From Thermotogaceae bacterium (GTDB lineage Bacteria > Thermotogota > Thermotogae > B21-G9 > HyVt-16), in the NCBI GenBank assembly GCA_011043375.1, contig DQYP01000232.1, positions 1 through 7,412 of the forward strand: a stretch of 7,412 nt of DNA, given 5' to 3'. Below the pieces are notes generated by a model. It saw only the letters and a program-made list of their open reading frames with translations. It made no database searches and had not been told where the DNA came from. This document shows positions 1 through 6,503 of the stretch, in pieces. Position 1 is the stretch's first letter, and each line of letters opens with the position of its first letter. The position numbers and the translations under genes were made by a program.

Positions 1-543
1 AATTTGAGCGGCTAAAATACCAATCGTCCCAAGACCGACAATAAGTACATTATCACCAAGATCTATTCCCGTTGTGTGAACCAAATCATATGCCACTCCC
101 AATGGTTCCACAAGACATGCTTCTTCGAAAGAAATTCCATCAAACGGAACAACCGATTGATTATGTACAATTATTTTTTCAGCAAATCCCATCGGCAATG
201 CTTCGTTTTTTGCTCTTGTGAATATGTTAGGTATATTATTAATGCACAGATCAACTCTACCATTCCTACAATTATCGCATTTTCCACAGAATGAACCGCT
301 TTCCACAACAACCTTGTCTCCAACTTGAACATTATCTACATCCGAGCCGATACCTTCTACAATTCCGGATATCTCATGTCCAAAAGGTTCCCATTCCTTT
401 GCTTGAGTTCTGGCTATGTGAAGATCTGTACCACAAATGCCACAACTTTTGACTTTAATGAGTACATCATGAGATGATAATTTTGGAAGATGAACATCCT
501 TTACCATAAATTCAAATGGGGCTCTGACAAAAGCAGCTTTCAC
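1..543 (-). CDS. Zinc-dependent medium-chain dehydrogenase, sorbitol/threonine dehydrogenase type (N-terminal part)
   Basis: This is the first 181 residues of an NAD(P)-dependent alcohol or polyol dehydrogenase; the rest lies beyond the left edge. Seen: a GroES-like domain with the catalytic zinc site (CGICGTD with Cys37, and GHE at 55-57), the four-cysteine structural zinc lobe CGKCDNCRNGRVDLC (Cys86, 89, 92, 100), the EPLGVA motif at 146-151, and the start of the Rossmann fold with GLGTIG at 170-175. The start is a GTG at 543-541, preceded by GAGGTGA. The frame has a stop (TGA) just upstream at 552-550, so no earlier start exists. The family oxidises secondary alcohols of polyols or hydroxy acids to ketones. 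In this operon it probably makes or removes a ketose, but the substrate cannot be read from the sequence. It is separated from the upstream reductase gene by 61 bp containing a palindrome, so it may have extra control. Confidence 0.93.
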   Translation of the reverse strand, partial: MKAAFVRAPFEFMVKDVHLPKLSSHDVLIKVKSCGICGTDLHIARTQAKEWEPFGHEISGIVEGIGSDVDNVQVGDKVVVESGSFCGKCDNCRNGRVDLCINNIPNIFTRAKNEALPMGFAEKIIVHNQSVVPFDGISFEEACLVEPLGVAYDLVHTTGIDLGDNVLIVGLGTIGILAAQI

Positions 544-570
544 AATCCATCACCTCTTAAAGACCAAATG

Positions 571-592
571 TTTTCACAATTAATTGGGAAAA
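571..592. promoter_or_regulatory. Operator-like 22-bp palindrome upstream of the dehydrogenase gene
   Basis: The plus strand reads TTTTCACAATT followed directly by AATTGGGAAAA. The two 11-base arms are complementary at 10 of 11 positions with no spacer. This is the shape of a site for a dimeric repressor. It lies in the only non-coding gap longer than 50 bases (544-604), about 28 bp before the GTG start. A TATAAT hexamer on the minus strand (609-604) precedes it, but I see no convincing -35 box at the right distance. There is no run of T after it, so it is not a typical terminator. Which protein binds is unknown; the GntR-family regulator of this operon is one candidate. Confidence 0.4.
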
Positions 593-604
593 ATGCAAAT
601 CAAA

Positions 605-1582
605 TTATATTACATCAGAGTCAGCAACTATTCTTTCAATTTCATAATACAGAGCATCGTCCATTTCCCATGTTACAGCACCGATATTTTCTTCAAGCTG
701 TTGAGAATTCTGAGCTCCAGCAATTACTGAAGTTACCGCCTCATTTCTAATGAGCCAATTTAAGGCAATCTGGCTGAGTGGTTTTTTTATTTTATCCGCA
801 ATATCATTTAGTTTTTTCACCACATTAATATACATTTTGAATTTTTCACCAGATAGATTTGGATTTGCCGCTCTTACATCTTTGAAGGATTCATTGCCTG
901 TAAATTTTCCAGTGAGTAACCCCTGAAGCAATGGGCTATATGGGAAAAATGCCATTCCATTTTCAAGACAAAAAGGAAGAATATCTCTTTCCGTACGATA
1001 TTCTAATGGGATACTATGGTAACTATTCGCATTTCTTTCAAGCATATTATATAGACCTTGCATACTGCTTATTTCTGCCTTTTGCATTGCTCTTTTAGCT
1101 TCTGATACAGAAAAATTGCTAAGGCCAATATATCTTATTTTTCCAGACCTTTTAAGCTCGAGCATTGCATCCATGGTTTCTCCGATATCTGTATTCGGAT
1201 CTGGCCAATGCAATTGATATAGGTCAATATAATCAGTTTGTAGTCTTCTTAAACTATTTTCGACTTCCTTGAAAATACTTTCAGGTTTGAGATTATTCAT
1301 AATCCTTTTTTCCTCATCCCATATCAGTCCGCATTTGGTAGCAATTATTATTTTGTTCCTAAACCCTTTAACTGCTTTTCCAAGGATTTCTTCGGCATGT
1401 CCGAATCCATATACAGGAGCAACATCAAAAAAATTCACACCATATTCAATAGCCTTGTGTATAGTCTTGATCGAGTTTTCGTCTGTTGTTCCATCCCAAT
1501 ATTCTGGCCCAGATATCCCCCAACAACCAAACCCTATAACGGAAAGTTTTTCATCAATTTTGTCAACTTTCTTAAATTTCAC
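605..1582 (-). CDS. Aldo/keto reductase, IolS-like
   Basis: A 325-residue NAD(P)H-dependent oxidoreductase with a TIM-barrel fold, of usual length for the family. The catalytic tetrad is complete: Asp53 (FFDVAPVYG), Tyr58, Lys83 (ATKCGL) and His125 (YQLHWPDP). Other family marks are RRLQTDYIDLYQLH, GKIRYIGLSNFS and a C-terminal SVIAGAQNSQQLEENI segment for cofactor binding. The stretch GLLTGKF with a later GEKFK resembles B. subtilis IolS. The start is taken as GTG at 1582-1580 because GGAGG lies 8 bases before it and the product then opens KFKKVDK, as these proteins do. An in-frame ATG at 1615 would overlap hxlB by 17 bp and has no ribosome binding site. Only 16 bp separate it from hxlB, so it is co-transcribed. 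The substrate is probably a sugar or a small carbonyl compound; this is inferred from the neighbours only. Confidence 0.92.
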   Translation of the reverse strand: MKFKKVDKIDEKLSVIGFGCWGISGPEYWDGTTDENSIKTIHKAIEYGVNFFDVAPVYGFGHAEEILGKAVKGFRNKIIIATKCGLIWDEEKRIMNNLKPESIFKEVENSLRRLQTDYIDLYQLHWPDPNTDIGETMDAMLELKRSGKIRYIGLSNFSVSEAKRAMQKAEISSMQGLYNMLERNANSYHSIPLEYRTERDILPFCLENGMAFFPYSPLLQGLLTGKFTGNESFKDVRAANPNLSGEKFKMYINVVKKLNDIADKIKKPLSQIALNWLIRNEAVTSVIAGAQNSQQLEENIGAVTWEMDDALYYEIERIVADSDVI

Positions 1583-1590
1583 AACTTTCA

Positions 1591-1595
1591 CCTCC
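1591..1595 (-). promoter_or_regulatory. Ribosome binding site that sets the aldo/keto reductase start
   Basis: GGAGG on the minus strand, 8 bases before the GTG at 1582. It lies inside the longer reading frame that begins at ATG 1615, which shows that the longer form is not the main product. Confidence 0.8.
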
Positions 1596-1598
1596 CGA

Positions 1599-2162
1599 TT
1601 ATTCCAAGTTGGCATGATTTTTAAACATCTTATCAGATGTCATGCAAAGCTTATCCATTAGCATGAGAACAATCAAATCAGCAAAGATCAAAAGGCTTTG
1701 CTCAAATAAGCTTCCCATAGGTTGTATGGAAAAGTTGAAATTTCCTGTCTTGACTTTTGGAGTTGGGGCTAACAAGAAGATTGTAAAATCACTATATTCA
1801 ACAATAGGGGAATGTTTGTTTGAAGTAATGGAAATTATTGCAGAACCATATTCCCAAGCTTTTTTAACGTTGGTCACTACTGAGGGAGTTCTTCCAGATC
1901 CGGATCCAATAATCAACAAATCGCCTTTTCCAATCGCAGGTGTAGTGGATTCACCCACTACAAACACATTTAAACCAAGATGCATTAGCCGCATTGCAAA
2001 TCCTTTCATTACAAGTCCCGACCTGCCTACACCTAAAACGAAAATTCTTTTTGAATTTAGAATCTTATCTATAATTTTGCCAAGCTTATCCTCGTCAACA
2101 GAGGAAAGAACTTGAGAAATTTCAGTCATGATTTTAGAAAGCAACCCATAATAAGTAGTCAT
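1599..2162 (-). CDS. hxlB: 6-phospho-3-hexuloisomerase (HPI)
   Basis: This cytoplasmic SIS-domain enzyme interconverts D-arabino-3-hexulose 6-phosphate and fructose 6-phosphate, the second step of the ribulose monophosphate pathway. The 187 residues match B. subtilis HxlB in length and along the whole chain as I recall it. Seen: GVGRSGLVMKGFAMRLMHLG at 44-63, the phosphate loop GSGSGRT at 86-92, QPMGSLFEQ at 147-155 with the conserved Glu154, and the ending MFKNHANLE, nearly identical to the Bacillus C-terminus. The first ATG (2162) gives the expected N-terminal length. It overlaps the hxlA stop by 4 bp (ATGA), so translation is coupled and the two enzymes are likely made in equal amounts. 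Its ribosome binding site is weak (GGAAGTG), which fits reliance on coupling. This partner is the best reason to call the gene before it HPS rather than a 3-keto-gulonate-6-phosphate decarboxylase. Confidence 0.95.
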   Translation of the reverse strand: MTTYYGLLSKIMTEISQVLSSVDEDKLGKIIDKILNSKRIFVLGVGRSGLVMKGFAMRLMHLGLNVFVVGESTTPAIGKGDLLIIGSGSGRTPSVVTNVKKAWEYGSAIISITSNKHSPIVEYSDFTIFLLAPTPKVKTGNFNFSIQPMGSLFEQSLLIFADLIVLMLMDKLCMTSDKMFKNHANLE

Positions 2163-2818
2163 TTTGGCACTTCCATTTTTTTTCTTATTGCTTTTGCAGT
2201 ACCAAAAATGTCCGGTGAATTGTAAATACTTCTCCCTACAACAATAATATCTGGTACTACATCCAAAAGAAAAAAATCAATCGTATTCAAAGAAATCCCA
2301 CCAGCAATGGCTATTACAGCATCCGGAAGTATTTCTCTTACATACTGAACTTCTTTCTTGATTTTACTCACTTGATCAGATGTTTTCGTCATTGAAATAT
2401 CAGAGGGGGTATGCAAACAAATAAATATGGAACCAGTATACTTTATTGTCTCAAGCTTTCTCAAATTCTCGATTTTTTCCAAACCAATTGTATCGATCAT
2501 AATAGAACTATTATATTTTTTTGCTGCTTCAAAAGATTGCTCAATAGTTATAGTAGATGCACTCAAGAGTACAGTAGCAATATCTGCTCCTGCTTCAAAA
2601 GCAATTTTCGCTTCTAAAAAACCAGCATCTATGATCTTGGTATCAGCTAAAATTTTATGCTTAGAAAAGAGTTCTTTTGTTAATTTCACCAGAGAAATCC
2701 CATTTTTAAGCAGAGCAGGGGTTCCAACTTCGATGATATCGATAAAATCCGATGTTTTTTTTAGAACATTAAAAAACTTTTCTTTCTCAATAAGGTCATT
2801 GGCCAATTGAAGTTTTAT
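2159..2818 (-). CDS. hxlA: 3-hexulose-6-phosphate synthase (HPS), apparent AUA start
   Basis: A TIM-barrel aldolase of the orotidine-5'-phosphate decarboxylase superfamily. It joins formaldehyde and ribulose 5-phosphate to D-arabino-3-hexulose 6-phosphate, reversibly and with Mg2+. Counted from the proposed start, the active-site set is Asp8, Glu30 (IIEVGTP), Asp59, Lys61 and Asp64 (LADTKIIDAG), then His136 (CLHTPSD), AIAGGI at 170-175 and the phosphate-binding VGRSI with Arg196. The protein has 219 residues, normal for the family. The N-terminus expected from homologues (MKLQLALDL) corresponds here to the codons ATA AAA CTT CAA TTG, so the start is taken as ATA at 2818-2816, with GAAAGGG 8 bases before it. 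The only usual start codon nearby is TTG at 2806, which would delete the first beta strand and has no well-placed ribosome binding site. The related 3-keto-L-gulonate-6-phosphate decarboxylase shares the core motif, but the adjacent hxlB argues for HPS. Confidence 0.88.
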   Translation of the reverse strand: MKLQLANDLIEKEKFFNVLKKTSDFIDIIEVGTPALLKNGISLVKLTKELFSKHKILADTKIIDAGFLEAKIAFEAGADIATVLLSASTITIEQSFEAAKKYNSSIMIDTIGLEKIENLRKLETIKYTGSIFICLHTPSDISMTKTSDQVSKIKKEVQYVREILPDAVIAIAGGISLNTIDFFLLDVVPDIIVVGRSIYNSPDIFGTAKAIRKKMEVPK

Positions 2819-2826
2819 ATAATCAG

Positions 2827-2833
2827 CCCTTTC
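2827..2833 (-). promoter_or_regulatory. Ribosome binding site that points to the AUA start of hxlA
   Basis: GAAAGGG on the minus strand, between the rbsD stop codon and hxlA. It is 8 bases before the ATA at 2818 but 20 bases before the alternative TTG at 2806, so its spacing supports the ATA. Confidence 0.6.
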
Positions 2834-2839
2834 TACATG

Positions 2840-3241
2840 CTAATAAGTAACACCGGAGACAAGGATAATACTTGAATAAGAGATTTGCTCTCCTGTTCTT
2901 ATAATTCCTTTGGCTTTAGTATTGGTAAGTTCTTTAAATTTAATATGAGGAACATACTCAATTTCAATTCCTTCTGGCAACTTCTTAAGTGTTTCCTCAA
3001 GCATTTTGGGGCTTATTTTCTTTATCTCTTCTGAAAAAATAACCTTTTCAATTTTTAATTCTTCAAGTAATGGTTCTAAAACATCAAATATTCCAGGTTT
3101 TCCTGCCACTATACTTAGATCAATGCAATTTCTATCATTTGCTATTGGTAATCCAGAATCAGAAATTGTAAGAAGATCTGTATGACCCATAGAAGCAATC
3201 AAACATGAAATCTCCCTGTTTAATATACCAAGTTTTTTCAT
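2840..3241 (-). CDS. rbsD: D-ribose pyranase, RbsD/FucU family
   Basis: RbsD speeds the change between pyranose and furanose forms of ribose, so that a kinase receives the form it needs. The 133 residues align end to end with E. coli RbsD (139 residues). Seen: the opening MKKLGILNREIS, catalytic His20 in MGHTD, Asp28 in SDSGLPI, SEEIK at 70-74, His99 in YVPHIKFKEL, IRTGE at 114-118 and the ending SGVTY (E. coli ends in AGVTF). One departure is that the YxNIIL motif near the C-terminus is YSSIIL here, replacing a usual Asn with Ser124. The start overlaps the stop of the GntR gene by 4 bp (ATGA) and has GGGAGG 7 bases before it. The neighbouring PfkB-family kinase is the classic partner of RbsD. 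FucU (fucose mutarotase) is the alternative family member, but the GHTD and ending motifs fit RbsD better. Confidence 0.93.
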   Translation of the reverse strand: MKKLGILNREISCLIASMGHTDLLTISDSGLPIANDRNCIDLSIVAGKPGIFDVLEPLLEELKIEKVIFSEEIKKISPKMLEETLKKLPEGIEIEYVPHIKFKELTNTKAKGIIRTGEQISYSSIILVSGVTY

Positions 3242-4002
3242 CTTAATGCCTCCCTTTTGTTGGATGACAGATGTATCTTGAACTTATAATGATTTCCCAC
3301 ATACCAAGCCTCAACTAGCTCAATGGGAATGTTATTAAATGTTTTCCCTAAACGCTCGTAATAAAGGATAGGACTTCCATCATCGATTTTAAGTAATTTT
3401 GCTATTCGTCCTTCTGCTAACTTTGCTTCAATAACTGCATCTCCATCAATAACTGGTTTATTTATTCTTTTAAGTATTTCATAAAGCGAGCCATTGAAAT
3501 TTTCATTACCGGTTAATCCACTTTTGGGGGAAAGATAAGAAACAAAAAGAACAAGTGGAAATATCACTTCATTTCCTCTTAGTCTTGTTATTCTCAAAAT
3601 CTTTTCTCCTTTTGGAATTTTAAATATTTCTATAAATCTATCATCAGCTGGAATCCAGCTTGTTTCAATTACTTGGGTGATAGGAACGTGATTCTCAATA
3701 TACATTTGCTCCGAAAAGCTTCTAATGGTAGTTAAACTTTCCAGCGATGTAGAGCTAATAACCTTTGTCCCCTTTCCTCTAACCCTTTCTATCATCCCAT
3801 TCATTTCCAGAGATTGAAGAGCTCTTCTTATGGTAGCGCGACTTACTCCAAACACTTTCATAAGTTTTTCTTCTGCCGGAATCTTAGTCCCTAACATTTC
3901 AGGGTCTTTCAATTGATCAGATAATATTTTACAAATCTGATAATACAAAGGTACAGGGCTCGATCTATCAAGATTTATCTTTTTCTTATCGTCTAAAAAC
4001 AT
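3238..4002 (-). CDS. GntR-family transcriptional regulator, HutC subfamily (UTRA domain)
   Basis: A 254-residue DNA-binding regulator and the likely local control gene of this operon. The N-terminal winged helix-turn-helix spans about residues 16-81: PLYYQICKIL, then KIPAEEKLMKVFGVSRATIRRALQSLE with the recognition helix at SRATIRRAL (54-62), and the wing GMIERVRGKGT. From about residue 95 to 240 comes a UTRA ligand-binding domain, with LRITRLRG, GSLYEIL and the ILYYERLG strand typical of the family. Most members are repressors released by a sugar phosphate or similar effector, so a phosphorylated intermediate of this pathway is a reasonable inducer (inference). The ATG at 4002 has AAGGAG 9 bases before it. 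It lies 44 bp after the FGGY kinase gene and overlaps rbsD by 4 bp, so it is made from the same transcript, suggesting autoregulation. Confidence 0.95.
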   Translation of the reverse strand: MFLDDKKKINLDRSSPVPLYYQICKILSDQLKDPEMLGTKIPAEEKLMKVFGVSRATIRRALQSLEMNGMIERVRGKGTKVISSTSLESLTTIRSFSEQMYIENHVPITQVIETSWIPADDRFIEIFKIPKGEKILRITRLRGNEVIFPLVLFVSYLSPKSGLTGNENFNGSLYEILKRINKPVIDGDAVIEAKLAEGRIAKLLKIDDGSPILYYERLGKTFNNIPIELVEAWYVGNHYKFKIHLSSNKREALR

Positions 4003-4046
4003 ATTTTAGGGCTCCTTTCTTAATTCATCCATATCACAAAATCCTT

Positions 4047-5561
4047 CTATACTGTTGATAAAAGATTATAAACTTCTATTAGAGAATTATAAGATTTCTT
4101 AAAAGCAACATATAACGTTTCATACTTTTCTCTATATTCTCTCCGAGGCTCGATAAATTGGACATCTTTTATAAAATTCCTAGCTTCACTTAGCGAAAAC
4201 ATTTTTGAGCCAATTCCACCAATAATAGCCGCCCCCATAGATGTAGCTTCTTCAAGAAATTCTGGAATTACAATAACTTTATTGAAAATGTCCGCAATTA
4301 TCTGTTTCCAATTTCTTCCCTTTGCTCCGCCACCAATAAGCCTTATTCTTTCAAAATTTCCTGCGCTTTCTAAGATATCCAGAATAATTCTCAAATTAAA
4401 CGCAACTCCTTCAAGCACTGCCCTTAACATATCTGGTTTTCTGTGAATGATAGAAAGACCAATAAAAGCACCTTTAGCATTGACATTCCAATGTGGGCTC
4501 CTTTCGCCAATCAAGTAAGGAAGGAAAATCAAATTCTTAGCACCTGGAACAGTACCATCAATTAAATCATCCAAAATTGCAAATACACTTAAATTCAATT
4601 CTTTGGCTTTTTCTGTTTCAAGTAAGCAAATTGCATCTTTTATCCACTGATACGAAGCACCCCCTGCTTGCATTGTACCTGTTGGACAATAGAAACCAGG
4701 AATAGGATGAGAAAAATTGAATGTTCTTGCTTTTTCATCGAAAAACGGAGATTTCGAACATGTGCTAATCCAACTTGAAGAGCCAAGATAAAGATACGCC
4801 TCACTCGAGTCAAAAACGCCAGCTCCTAAAGTCGCGCAAGCACCATCCCCACCGCCTCTTATAACCAAGGTATTACTTGAAAGCCCCAATTCGGACGCCA
4901 CACTATCGAGAACTGTTCCTACTACGGAAGTTGAAGGAAATACATCAGGGATTTTTTCCTTATCTATTCCCAAAATTTCTATTAAATCATCCGACCATTC
5001 GTTGTTTTTTATATCAAAAATGGATGACAGAGATGCATCTGAATAATCCGTTCCAACATTGCCAGTAAATTTGAAAGCAATATAATCTTTAGCAAAAAGG
5101 AATTTGTAAGTATCATTGTATATCTCAGGTTCGTTATCACGTATCCAAGCAATTTTAGGCCCAGCATAAGTAGGTGTAATTCTTGAACCCGTAAGTTTAT
5201 AAACCTCATTTTCACCAAATTTCTTAAGTCTAGAGGCTTGTTCCGTGCTTCTTTGATCCGCCCAAATTATCGCCTTCCTAAGTGGATCCCCATTGGTATT
5301 TATTGGAATTGTTCCCATCATTTGGCCACTGAAGCTTATTACTTTTATCTCATCTTTATCAATTTTTGCCTGATCAAGAAGCTTATGAGTCGTTACTTTA
5401 ACTGAATTCCACCATTGTTCTGGATCTTGTTCAACCCAATTGGGCTTAGGATGATAAGTTTCGTATGCACCAAAAGCGCTTGCAATCAATGCACCATCAT
5501 ATCTATAAATAGTAGCTTTATTCCCAGTTGTTCCGAGATCATATGCTAAAATATAGCTCAT
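4047..5561 (-). CDS. FGGY-family carbohydrate kinase, xylulokinase-like
   Basis: A 504-residue ATP-dependent sugar kinase with the two actin-like domains of the FGGY family, of normal length. Seen: the first phosphate loop YDLGTTGNK (7-15), PNWVEQDPEQWW (40-51), SGQMMG (78-83), IIWADQR (98-104), the catalytic Asp239 in RGGGDGA, GERSPHWNVNAKGAF (352-366) and the second signature GGGAKGRNWKQ (410-420), followed by EEATSMGAA (437-445). The overall pattern is closest to xylulokinases. However, the usual SGQMHG is SGQMMG and GGGDNA is GGGDGA, which changes two positions near the sugar in E. coli XylB. The substrate may therefore be another ketose or a triose/polyol such as dihydroxyacetone. The start overlaps the PfkB kinase stop by 4 bp (ATGA), with AGGAG 9 bases before the ATG. 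Confidence 0.93.
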   Translation of the reverse strand: MSYILAYDLGTTGNKATIYRYDGALIASAFGAYETYHPKPNWVEQDPEQWWNSVKVTTHKLLDQAKIDKDEIKVISFSGQMMGTIPINTNGDPLRKAIIWADQRSTEQASRLKKFGENEVYKLTGSRITPTYAGPKIAWIRDNEPEIYNDTYKFLFAKDYIAFKFTGNVGTDYSDASLSSIFDIKNNEWSDDLIEILGIDKEKIPDVFPSTSVVGTVLDSVASELGLSSNTLVIRGGGDGACATLGAGVFDSSEAYLYLGSSSWISTCSKSPFFDEKARTFNFSHPIPGFYCPTGTMQAGGASYQWIKDAICLLETEKAKELNLSVFAILDDLIDGTVPGAKNLIFLPYLIGERSPHWNVNAKGAFIGLSIIHRKPDMLRAVLEGVAFNLRIILDILESAGNFERIRLIGGGAKGRNWKQIIADIFNKVIVIPEFLEEATSMGAAIIGGIGSKMFSLSEARNFIKDVQFIEPRREYREKYETLYVAFKKSYNSLIEVYNLLSTV

Positions 5562-6490
5562 ACGAATTCACTCCTAGAGATTTCATGATATTTTGATTCA
5601 ATTTCTTCCTTCGTTGGCATAGAAGGCGAAGTGCCAAAACGGGTTGTCGAAATCGCAGCTCCCACTCTTGCATAATCTATAGCATCCCTTAATGAGTGCC
5701 CTCGCGAAAGATAAGAAGCAAAGATGCCCGCAAATGCGTCACCTGCACCAGTAGTATCAATAGTGTCAACTTCTACCACAGGAATCACCTTTTCTGAAAT
5801 GTTAGAGCAAAATACACCTTTTTCTCCAAGTGTAATAACAACGGTCTCAACTTTATCTTCGAGCTCTGATGCAATCTTATATATAGAATTCATCCCATCA
5901 AGAGGCACATCGGCAATCAAACTTGCTTCAATTTCGTTAGGAATTAATATATCAACATAATCTAATATCTTTCGGTCGAATTCCTTTACCGGTGCTGGAT
6001 TTAAGATAACTATTGCACCTGATTCCTTAGCAATTTTTATAGCTTCATATGTGGCTTCCAAATTTGCTTCAAATTGAGTAAGAAAAACATCACAGCTTTT
6101 GAATATTTGCTCATGATTTTTGACTTCTTCGACCAATATTTCGTTGCAAGCTTCCGGAGCAACAGCAATAGCATTGTTTCCATTAGTTTCATTTACTACG
6201 ATTAACGCTACCCCAGTTTTTGAAGTTTCTGACTCCAACAAATACTCCTTAGAAATTTTGAATCTATCAAAGGCGTTTTTCACAAAAGGGGCAAAAATAT
6301 CCTTGCCTATTTTTGTCATAAAAACGACTTCAGAACCGGCTTTTTGCGCAGCTACAGCTTGGTTAAACCCCTTACCACCAGGCCCCATCTTAAAGGGTCC
6401 AGAAAAAACTGTTTCACCCACTATTGGAACATGTGGCGCTAAAACTGTTAAATCCATTACATAACTTCCAAATACTGTAACTTTGTTCAT
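5558..6490 (-). CDS. PfkB/ribokinase-family sugar kinase
   Basis: A 310-residue cytoplasmic kinase that transfers phosphate from ATP to a sugar hydroxyl. Seen: PfkB signature 1 at GPGGKGFNQAVAA (36-48), Glu141 in TQFEAN, NPAP at 164-167, IPNEIEA at 183-189, TLGEKGV (220-226) and signature 2 DTTGAGDAFAG (245-255) with catalytic Asp251. The order, spacing and length match E. coli ribokinase (309 residues), and RbsD is encoded nearby. At the sugar pocket, the GSINxD motif of ribokinase is GSYVMD and GGKGAN is GGKGFN, so the ribose-contacting Asn14 of E. coli is a Val here. For this reason I do not use the name rbsK. A very strong AGGAGGG lies 5 bases before the ATG, and the gap to the aldolase gene is 13 bp. 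Confidence 0.93.
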   Translation of the reverse strand: MNKVTVFGSYVMDLTVLAPHVPIVGETVFSGPFKMGPGGKGFNQAVAAQKAGSEVVFMTKIGKDIFAPFVKNAFDRFKISKEYLLESETSKTGVALIVVNETNGNNAIAVAPEACNEILVEEVKNHEQIFKSCDVFLTQFEANLEATYEAIKIAKESGAIVILNPAPVKEFDRKILDYVDILIPNEIEASLIADVPLDGMNSIYKIASELEDKVETVVITLGEKGVFCSNISEKVIPVVEVDTIDTTGAGDAFAGIFASYLSRGHSLRDAIDYARVGAAISTTRFGTSPSMPTKEEIESKYHEISRSEFV

Positions 6491-6503
6491 GAAATCCCTC
6501 CTG

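Noticed and set aside
571..592. Rho-independent terminator between the reductase and dehydrogenase genes
   Set aside because: The palindrome has few GC pairs, no loop and no T-run after it on the coding strand.
1583..1615. Longer aldo/keto reductase starting at ATG 1615
   Set aside because: It would overlap hxlB and place the GGAGG ribosome binding site inside the coding sequence; the extra residues have no counterpart in the family.
1642..2115. Plus-strand open frame of 157 codons (and others at 1269-1661, 2427-2810 and 6120-6464)
   Set aside because: Each lies entirely or almost entirely opposite well-supported minus-strand genes, has no recognisable domain, and mirrors the codon pattern of the real genes.
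2804..2806. TTG as the start of hxlA
   Set aside because: It loses most of the first beta strand, puts the first active-site Asp at residue 4, and is 20 bases from the only ribosome binding site. It is kept only as a fallback.
2159..2818. 3-keto-L-gulonate-6-phosphate decarboxylase (ascorbate pathway) as the function of hxlA
   Set aside because: It has the same core motif, but the directly coupled hxlB partner and the lack of ulaE- or ulaF-like genes favour hexulose-phosphate synthase.
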